DNA of 64,000 bases from CAWBAT01 sp046331665 (lineage in GTDB: Bacteria > Acidobacteriota > Terriglobia > Versatilivoradales > Versatilivoraceae), in contig JAXLQK010000016.1 of assembly GCA_046331665.1 (NCBI GenBank), positions 1 to 64,000 on the forward strand, written 5' to 3'. The translations under genes were made by a program, and so were the position numbers. The notes beneath the pieces were generated by a model that searched no databases, was not told where the DNA came from, and saw only the letters and a list, made by a program, of their open reading frames with translations. Shown one piece after another: positions 58,016 to 64,000 of the stretch. Every line of letters begins with the position of its first letter. The stretch's first letter is position 1.

Positions 58016-59086
58016 CTACCCCACTTTCTCCCTCGAAAGTTGCGGCGCACCGCCGTCACGGGGAATCCATTCGGGCAATTCCAAGAACAGGAATCGGGAG
58101 AGTGTGTGAATGTACGGCTCATAAAGCTTGCGACATTCTTCCAGTCTGATTGCCGCTTCCTCGAAGTTGTCGAGTGGCATTCCGGCTTGGGACAGAATTT
58201 CCAGCAGTCGGTAACATTCCCGGCGCGGCAGCCGATCGGTGGGCGCTTCTCGCACCTTCAACTTAAAGGCAACGGTGAGATCGGTTGCGGCTCTCAAGGC
58301 GACTTAGAAGGTGGCCGGGGCTCCTATTACAGGTCTGTTTTGAGGCACTGTTTTCAAAACCGCACAGATGTCCAAAAGTGCCGTCAAGATTGCCAGCCAG
58401 GACTGATTTCCTTTCTGGGAACGGTACAAGGCGACGAGAGGATAGGAGCGCTGGCTTTGGAGGACATGGGCCGCCCAGCCCTGGCATTCCCAAAGAATCT
58501 GGAGGCGCATGCCCGGATCGGCGGAGGCAAAGCGCTTCACGATCTCCAGCCCTGAAAAAGCGTCTCCGGCGATGGACTGAAAACGAATAATGAAGATCTC
58601 ACGAGTGGAATAGGCGCCATAGTAGACGGGGAGGTATCCGATGATGACAGCCAAAAGAGCCAGCCCAAGCCCCGCTTCAGCCAAGGCAGCCAGCCTGGCA
58701 ATATCACTCTGCGGTGGGTTGCTGAGCCCCAAGGTGAAAAAGTTCGATCCGCTGACGTAAAAGCGCGTCATAAAAGAACCATCGCGAACGGCCCACATGC
58801 CAAGGGAGAAGCCGAAAATCACTGTTCCTTCCCAGGCAACAAGCAGGCCCAATACGGACAACGGCCCGTAGAAACTGAGTAACATGGCGCGGCGTTCCGG
58901 TGATTTGATGCGACGCGCCAAAGCTCTCCACGGTCCCCAGGTGCTGAGAAAGGCTAAGCTGGAAATTCGGAAAACATGATATTCGTTTCGAGGCAGGATG
59001 ACCTGCTCGATGGCATCCAAAAGGGTCCACACCACCAGGGACCAACCAACCAGGGCTTTGACCACGTTTAGAACAAGGTCTGCCAT
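58016..59086 (-). pseudogene. potassium-channel-like membrane protein interrupted by one in-frame TAA
   Basis: The upstream part (59086 to 58304) has an N-terminal TM (VVKALVGWSLVVWTLLDAIE), further TMs and a pore-like loop FYVSGSNFFTLGLSNP followed by LALLAVIIGYLPVYYGAYST. This is the layout of two-TM/four-TM ion-channel family proteins whose filter reads FFTLGxGD; here GLSNP weakens that match. It stops at TAA 58306-58304 after NRPVIGAPATF. The same frame continues without a shift (VALRAATDLTVAFKLKVREA ... LLEILSQAGMPLDNFEEAAI) to 58016, as expected of a cytoplasmic C-terminal helical domain. One nonsense codon therefore splits one gene. Confidence 0.75.
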
Positions 59087-59433
59087 AGGAACACGACTTG
59101 AGAAGGTTCTATCTAAAGGTCTTCGGAACGAGCTTGAAACCCGGGACTCGCTTCATGTCTGACAAAAGAGATCCTGAGTCAATTCCCACAACCCTTGCGA
59201 CTTGGAAAATTTACCAAGCAGCGAGTCATTCGCAACACAGGTCGAATGGGAAGCGTTGCGCCATCATGCCAAGATACCGCACGATTTTGAAAAGAAATGA
59301 GCGCCCAAAAACTTCCCGGAAATATCTTGAGCGAGGGACATCCTGTGAAGTGATACAGGCACTTCTTACAAGAAATTCAATTCAGAATGAAACCGTACGA
59401 CCGGGCTCACAGGCGCCCCTCGGAGATCCGAAA
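59087..59433. other. intergenic region
   Basis: 347 bp between the OmpA-family gene and the channel-like gene, both on the minus strand. No gene, RNA or strong repeat is recognised. Confidence 0.45.
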
Positions 59434-60354
59434 CTAATTCCCGGCGATCCCTTTGTTCTGAAGGATGCGGACCACAACCCGGCGGTTCGCGGCCTGGCCT
59501 TCCACGGTATTATCAGAGGCCACCTGACGACTGGTGCCCATGGCGCCAGGAGCCATCACATGGGTGAGAGGAATGTGCCCTTGCTGCAACAGAAAATCGA
59601 GAACATTGGTAGCCCGCTCCGTACTCAGTTTCTGGTTCAGGGCTGCAGATCCAACTTTTGAGGCATATCCCTGGATCTGAATCATGTAGGCATTAATCCC
59701 TTTGGCCTTCTGGGCCAGTTGCAACAATTGGGATTTGTATTGGGGATCTACTTCGACTTTGTCGTTGCCGAAGTAAACGGTGAGCTCGCCCAAGATATTG
59801 AAGTCTCCCAATTCTCCAAACCGCTTATTGGCGGCTGCAATTGCCGCTTTGTTGGCATCAATTTTTTGTTGCTCAGCCTGCAATTGCTGTTCTTGCGCTG
59901 CCAAGGCCTGCTGTTGAGCCTGAATTTGCTGTTCACTCTTCTGAATCTGCTGTTGGTTGGCTTGAACAGCCTGCTTGGTTGGAGCCAAGCCGGCTTGAAT
60001 GTCTTGAGCCGTCTTGAGATCGGATCCTTTGAATTTGATACTGGTTGCCACCAACTGGTTCTGGGCATTGTAGGATCCTTCCACTTGCACTGGGAGCCCT
60101 GGTACCAGTGCCGTCACGGCCATCTCCTTCTTGCGTGACTTGAATACTCCTTCCACTTCGTCTACTTGGGTGCCATCCGTGAGAACCACCACGACTTTAC
60201 CCCCATCCTGAGACTGAAGTGTCATGGTCTCGCCACTTCGTCCCGTGATAACACCCTGGACCTTCTGCGCAGCAGCCACACCGCCGAGCATGAGGAGGAC
60301 GGCAACGGATGCCATGAAGGCCCACGCGAACCTCAACCACCTGTTTCTCTCCAT
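59434..60354 (-). CDS. OmpA-family peptidoglycan-binding protein
   Basis: 306 residues from the ATG at 60354, preceded by AAGGAGAA; the frame is open to 60429, but the extension is not signal-like. A signal peptide (FMASVAVLLMLGGVAAAQ) and a small beta domain (VQGVITGRSGETMTLQSQDG) come first. A Gln-rich coiled coil (about 125-185, repeated QQQIQKSEQQIQ / QQQALAAQEQQLQ) follows, then a C-terminal OmpA domain (LTVYFGNDKVEVDPQYKSQL, IQIQGYASKVGSAALNQKLS, RATNVLDFLLQQG, ANRRVVVRI). It probably tethers the outer membrane to the wall through diaminopimelate contacts. Confidence 0.9.
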   Translation of the reverse strand: MERNRWLRFAWAFMASVAVLLMLGGVAAAQKVQGVITGRSGETMTLQSQDGGKVVVVLTDGTQVDEVEGVFKSRKKEMAVTALVPGLPVQVEGSYNAQNQLVATSIKFKGSDLKTAQDIQAGLAPTKQAVQANQQQIQKSEQQIQAQQQALAAQEQQLQAEQQKIDANKAAIAAANKRFGELGDFNILGELTVYFGNDKVEVDPQYKSQLLQLAQKAKGINAYMIQIQGYASKVGSAALNQKLSTERATNVLDFLLQQGHIPLTHVMAPGAMGTSRQVASDNTVEGQAANRRVVVRILQNKGIAGN

Positions 60355-60685
60355 TGGTTTTTTCTCCTTAATCCAACGAATTTGAATATCCAAAGTTATT
60401 AATCCTGAATTCCCCTGAAGCAGTACCATTGAGTTTTCTTCGATGTCCCGTCTCGTGTCTCTAAAACGCGGGTAGTCCGTCTCCAGCCATGGGCCAGGGT
60501 GCAGGTCTTCCCGCCGAGCCTAGCGGCTCAAGGATTCACTGAAGGAAATAGAATCTCTTCATGTCTTTTGATTCTCAACTGAGCGGAGATTCCGTTATGG
60601 AGACCGGGGGCGACGGCTTTCACATCAAGAAGGGACGACCGGCAGGCAACCGATCACCCCTCTATTGGCATTGCAAACTGCGTTC
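60355..60685. other. intergenic region
   Basis: 331 bp between the OmpA-family gene and the DUF4136 gene. GC-rich in the part 60470-60530 (small GCCG/CGGC hairpin); no gene or known RNA motif is recognised. Confidence 0.45.
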
Positions 60686-61234
60686 TTACTTGGTGGGCGG
60701 TGGAAAATTCTTAAGCAGCTTGGCTATCCCCTTTTGGAGGTTTTCAACATTTTTCTGCTGGTTCTTGCCGGGATCCAAAGTTTTTGAGGCTCGGCCCTGC
60801 CAGATCAGTGTTTGAGTTCCAATTGCATAAACGTCAAGCACCAGCGTGCCGTTACTGATTGTAGAGCTGGTCGCAGTTCCCATCCCTCCGAAACGCCATC
60901 CTCCTCCCATCCCGAAGGCGTTCCATTGTTTTTCCTGGTCCACAGAAACCTGGTAGCAGACAGCCAAATCTGCATTTTCGCCAGTGCTCTTAGTGAACCC
61001 CTTGGAGGCTAACTGCGAATTGACCGCTTGCTTGATCTCTTGATCGGTGATCTGGTCTGGGTGTATCCCGCCAGGAATGGTAACCCACTTGTAGGTATGA
61101 TAACTCGCGAAATTCGTGCCTGGCATGGCTTGGTACGTTACGTTCTGCGCCATGGCCAATGCAGAACATACCAGAATGAGCGCGGCCAACAGCAAAGTCA
61201 TCCGGACTAGAGATGTTTTTTCTTTGTTTAACAT
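60686..61234 (-). CDS. DUF4136 envelope protein
   Basis: 182 residues from the ATG at 61234, with AAAGGAGA upstream (the longer frame to 61276 lacks one). A signal peptide (MTLLLAALILVCSALAMAQ) is followed by a single DUF4136 domain: MPGTNFASYHTYKWV, DQEIKQAVNSQLASKGFTKS, ADLAVCYQVSVDQEKQWNAF, NGTLVLDVYAIGTQTLIWQG, and NLQKGIAKLLKNFPP. The family is periplasmic or outer-membrane associated; its role is unknown. It probably shares an envelope-maintenance theme with the OmpA-family neighbour. Confidence 0.88.
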   Translation of the reverse strand: MLNKEKTSLVRMTLLLAALILVCSALAMAQNVTYQAMPGTNFASYHTYKWVTIPGGIHPDQITDQEIKQAVNSQLASKGFTKSTGENADLAVCYQVSVDQEKQWNAFGMGGGWRFGGMGTATSSTISNGTLVLDVYAIGTQTLIWQGRASKTLDPGKNQQKNVENLQKGIAKLLKNFPPPTK

Positions 61235-61606
61235 AAATCTCCTTTCTAGGGCTGAATTCCAGGATTCAGCAAACAAATTGGGGGTGATACAGGGGTGGCG
61301 AAATTATGTCTATTGGGAGAGCGGGCCAGACCAGCTGGGATATTCGAGCGGTTTTTTTCTCTCCATTCAGATCCCTCATCTCGAAGACCAATTTAACGGC
61401 GTAGAGACTACCGTTTCGTGCCGTTCGGCCCTCAATATTCTCGAGAAACTTACTCCGTTAATGATAGACCACGGATGGCTTGAGGACAATATTGAATCCG
61501 AGAGTTTTCATGACATCGCCTCTCGCCTTAGGAGCCTTCCACGTCTGAGCCTGCCGGCCCCCTGGAATGCCGCAGATTTCCAGGGGAGACAGGCTTTTTT
61601 TACGAC
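61235..61606. other. intergenic region
   Basis: 372 bp without a supported gene. Some open frames exist on the plus strand, but they have no ribosome-binding site or family pattern. Confidence 0.4.
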
Positions 61607-62110
61607 CTACTTGACCAAAGGAATTTGGGCGGCGAGTTGCAGATCAATGAGATGACCGAGGGCTGACTCCACTTGCAGAAATCGGGCGGCAACCCGGGCA
61701 TTGAGAGCGGTCTTAAACTGAGCATAATATTTTCGCCTGAGTGCACGATTCTGATCCTCAATACTGAGCGCGGTGGTGGCCAATTGATCGGCGACGGCGT
61801 CCGTCATGTTGGTATAGTTCTCGGCATACTTCTTGATATTGGCCATTCGCTGGTCCCAAATCCCGTTCAGCTCCTTCTGGTACTTATCATAAACGGCCCA
61901 GAACTTGGCCTTGTCTCCGGCTTCCAATTCCATGGCTTGATCGACAATGGATTGTTTTTCCATGCGGAGATTCTTGCGCATCAAATCGGCATAAGCTTGA
62001 GTCTGATCGGCGCTTTTAGCCTGGCCTGACGCGGACGTCTGGGCCATCGCCTGGGAAACAACCAGGCCGGTTAAGAGCAAGGCAAAAACGATGGTTCTTG
62101 TGTAAGTCAT
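61607..62110 (-). CDS. secreted helical protein of unknown function
   Basis: 167 residues. A signal peptide (IVFALLLTGLVVSQAMAQ) is followed by an all-helical mature part: LMRKNLRMEKQSIVDQAMEL, AKFWAVYDKYQKELNGIWDQ, DQNRALRRKYYAQFKTALNA, and the end RVAARFLQVESALGHLIDLQ. The helix order and LxxxF/W pattern recall Spy/CpxP-like periplasmic proteins but are not diagnostic. Proteins of this shape are common as 'hypothetical' entries in several phyla. The ATG at 62110 follows GGAGCG. It lies downstream of glgX on the same strand. Confidence 0.7.
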   Translation of the reverse strand: MTYTRTIVFALLLTGLVVSQAMAQTSASGQAKSADQTQAYADLMRKNLRMEKQSIVDQAMELEAGDKAKFWAVYDKYQKELNGIWDQRMANIKKYAENYTNMTDAVADQLATTALSIEDQNRALRRKYYAQFKTALNARVAARFLQVESALGHLIDLQLAAQIPLVK

Positions 62111-62306
62111 GTAACGCTCCTATCGAGTAATTGGCACGAAATAATTCGTGAGAGGGTGCTGCTCAGTCTCCCGTGCTAATCTACGAGGGATTGAGCATCA
62201 TTTGAGAGGGAGCGATAATCCCACTTTTCAGGCCAAATCTCAAGCCGAAATGCCGAAAATGGGTGGGCGCCGGCAGATGGGTCCCTTCGCGAAGATCCGC
62301 CGCGCC

Positions 62307-64000
62307 TTAGCTGCTTACCAGCACGACCGTGCTATGCGATGAAACCCGATAGGAAACCTGCTGGGGAAGCGGGAGAAGTTTTTCGTAAATCTCGCGGGGA
62401 GGGGGCAGGGAAGTGTCCAAAAATAAGCGCCAGTTGGAATCCCGGGTAGGCTTGGCGAGCTCAACGGAGAGGTTGGACGGACCGGAATTGCAGATGATCA
62501 AAAGATCGTTGTCCTCGGTCCCTCCCGACAATTGGACCGCCAGGAGCCTGGATTCCGGGCTCCAATCGGGTTGACCCGGCCGGATCCCATGCCACAGGAA
62601 GAATGGTAGATCGCCATCCGGGCGGACATAACTTCTTCGGCGCAGGACCGGGTGCTTTTTCCGAAAGGCGATCAGAATCTTAAAGTAACGGTAAAGGTCG
62701 GCATTTTCTTCCAATAAGCCCCAGTTCAGCCAGCTGATGTCGTTGTCCTGGCAATAGGCATTGTTGTTGCCCTGTTGGCTTCGGCCCATTTCATCCCCTC
62801 CCAGAAACATGGGAACCCCTTGAGAAAGCAACAACAGCGCGGCGAAGTTTTTCAACTGTTGTTTCCGTAGTTTATTGATGGCCGAAGACCGGGTTGGGCC
62901 TTCGAATCCGCAATTCCAGCTGAAATTGTCATTGATGCCATCGGCATTTTTCTCCCCGTTTGCTTCATTTTGCTTTTGGTTGAACGACACCAGATCCATC
63001 AACGGGAACCCGTCATGACTCGTCACGAAGTTGATGCTGTGGTAGGGGGCTCTGCCATCTTTTTGATATAAGTCAGAACTCCCCGCCAGTCTCGTTGCCA
63101 GGGACGGGATTGTCTCCTTGTCCCCCCGCACAAAACGCCGGACATCGTCCCGGAACTGGCCATTCCACTCCGCCCAGCGTCCCCAATTGGGGAATGTGCC
63201 GACCTGGTAGAGTCCAGCGGCGTCCCAGGCCTCGGCAATTAATTTGGTGTTCGCCAGGACAGGGTCGGCAGCAATCGTTTCGAGCAAGGGCGGACTCGAA
63301 AGGACGGAACCATCCGTGCCGCGTCCCAAAATCGAAGCTAAATCGAAGCGGAACCCGTCCACGTGCATTTCGGTGACCCAGTAACGGAGGCTATCGATGA
63401 TCAAATTCCGGACGACCGGGTGATTGCAATTCAGCGTGTTGCCGCAACCGGAGTAGTTGGCGTGTCGACCGGTGTCAGGATCGATCATGTAGTAAATCTT
63501 GTTGTCAAGCCCCCGAAAACAAAGCGTCGGCCCCTTTTCGTTTCCTTCCGCCGTGTGGTTGAACACCATATCGAGAATGATTTCGATCCCGGCTTCGTGC
63601 AGCGCTTTGACCATGGTTCGAAACTCTTGAACCGCGTTTTTTCTCTCTCCACCGGATGCGTAAGAGGCCTTGGGAGCAAAAAACGAGATGGGGTTGTACC
63701 CCCAGAAGTTTTTCAACGGCTCACCGGTTGCCGGATTGTGATTCGGATTGTCATTCTCTTCGAACTCTGTGATAGGCATGAGCTCTACCGCTGTGATGCC
63801 CAGCTTCTTGAGGTAGGGAATCTTTTCAATAATGCCTCGAAATGTTCCTGGGTGTTTGACCTTGGATGAAGGATGCCGGGTAAACCCGCGGACATGAATT
63901 TCGTAGATGATGGAATCTGCCAGATGGGTATTTAAGGGCTGATCGTCTGCCCAATCAAAAACGTCCGAAGTCACCAGCGAGTGCCGGTGCTTGAAAACCT
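62307..64000 (-). CDS. glgX: glycogen debranching enzyme GlgX (isoamylase type), N-terminus beyond the window
   Basis: The open frame reaches the window edge, so the CBM48-containing N-terminus is missing; the 565 codons present contain the catalytic barrel. Motifs: IIYEIHVRGFTRHPSSKVKH, DMVFNHTAEGNEKGP (region I), GFRFDLASILGRG with the nucleophile Asp (II), KLIAEAWDAAG with the acid/base Glu (III), NFVTSHDGFPLMDLV (IV), FSWNCGFEGPTRS and LGGDEMGRSQQGNNNAYCQD. It hydrolyses alpha-1,6 branches of glycogen limit dextrin. A GTG at 63974 is not the start, because in-frame protein-like sequence (VFKHRHSL) continues upstream. It shares the strand with the GH13 gene at 55.1-56.7 kb. Confidence 0.95.
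   Translation of the reverse strand, partial: VFKHRHSLVTSDVFDWADDQPLNTHLADSIIYEIHVRGFTRHPSSKVKHPGTFRGIIEKIPYLKKLGITAVELMPITEFEENDNPNHNPATGEPLKNFWGYNPISFFAPKASYASGGERKNAVQEFRTMVKALHEAGIEIILDMVFNHTAEGNEKGPTLCFRGLDNKIYYMIDPDTGRHANYSGCGNTLNCNHPVVRNLIIDSLRYWVTEMHVDGFRFDLASILGRGTDGSVLSSPPLLETIAADPVLANTKLIAEAWDAAGLYQVGTFPNWGRWAEWNGQFRDDVRRFVRGDKETIPSLATRLAGSSDLYQKDGRAPYHSINFVTSHDGFPLMDLVSFNQKQNEANGEKNADGINDNFSWNCGFEGPTRSSAINKLRKQQLKNFAALLLLSQGVPMFLGGDEMGRSQQGNNNAYCQDNDISWLNWGLLEENADLYRYFKILIAFRKKHPVLRRRSYVRPDGDLPFFLWHGIRPGQPDWSPESRLLAVQLSGGTEDNDLLIICNSGPSNLSVELAKPTRDSNWRLFLDTSLPPPREIYEKLLPLPQQVSYRVSSHSTVVLVSS

Overview
The window reads as a chromosomal segment from an Acidobacteriota-like bacterium. 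The 16S rRNA gene begins with the 'GAATCAACGCTGGCGGCGTGCC' type of 5' end usual in that phylum, and many of the unnamed secreted proteins resemble families I associate with acidobacterial genomes. The assignment is inference from sequence appearance; no alignment was run.

Region by region. 1-2.96 kb (minus): a promoter, a SAM-I riboswitch with its own terminator and visible antiterminator, then thrC-like, an E1-type (MoeB/ThiF) adenylyltransferase and the start of asd. 3.0-6.0 kb: a secreted six-hairpin glycosidase-like protein and a lytic transglycosylase-like protein behind a promoter and a 19-bp palindrome. 6.06-8.9 kb (minus): gph, an ABC-2 ATPase and a damaged permease-amidohydrolase fusion. 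9-14.8 kb: mtnA, a hotdog thioesterase, a rhodanese, ygfZ and gatB (each with one frameshift) and a secreted coiled-coil protein. 15.25-22.7 kb (plus) is the intact housekeeping core: tilS, ftsH, folP, cdaA, cdaR, glmM. This couples cyclic di-AMP synthesis to the first committed enzyme of cell-wall amino sugar supply. 22.8-28.26 kb is a complete rRNA operon (promoter, boxA, 16S, tRNA-Ile(GAU), tRNA-Ala(UGC), boxA, 23S, 5S, terminator).

28.4-38.3 kb holds secreted or envelope proteins (a frameshifted LolA-like protein, a protein with an internal duplication, DUF2252, AsmA, SYLF, and an orphan TPR-BON-secretin protein) plus a small AsmA gene remnant. 38.4-46.5 kb is a TetR-controlled tripartite ABC efflux operon of the E. 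coli cecR-ybhGFSR layout (TetR, TolC, HlyD, two ATPases, two permeases). All of its genes except the first ATPase are broken by frameshifts, although the promoter and an operator palindrome remain excellent. 46.7-49.6 kb: a deoxyhypusine-synthase-like gene overlapping pepA, and tRNA-Ala(GGC) with its own promoter. 49.6-54.2 kb is a gene-poor accessory stretch with a lipoprotein, a small AN1-like zinc-finger protein and two heavily decayed genes (a GH1-like enzyme and a large lipoprotein). 54.3-64 kb (all minus): envelope proteins (OmpA, DUF4136, a Phenol_MetA_deg-like porin, a K+ channel-like protein with an internal stop) and alpha-glucan enzymes (a GH13 amylase and a partial GlgX).

The most striking general feature is the uneven distribution of broken reading frames: none in 15-22.7 kb, single-base lesions in short homopolymers elsewhere, and dense lesions in 38.9-46.5 and 51.5-54.2 kb. 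Real decay and indel errors in the assembly are probably both present, and they can be separated only with reads or relatives. I saw no CRISPR array, transposase, integrase or phage gene.
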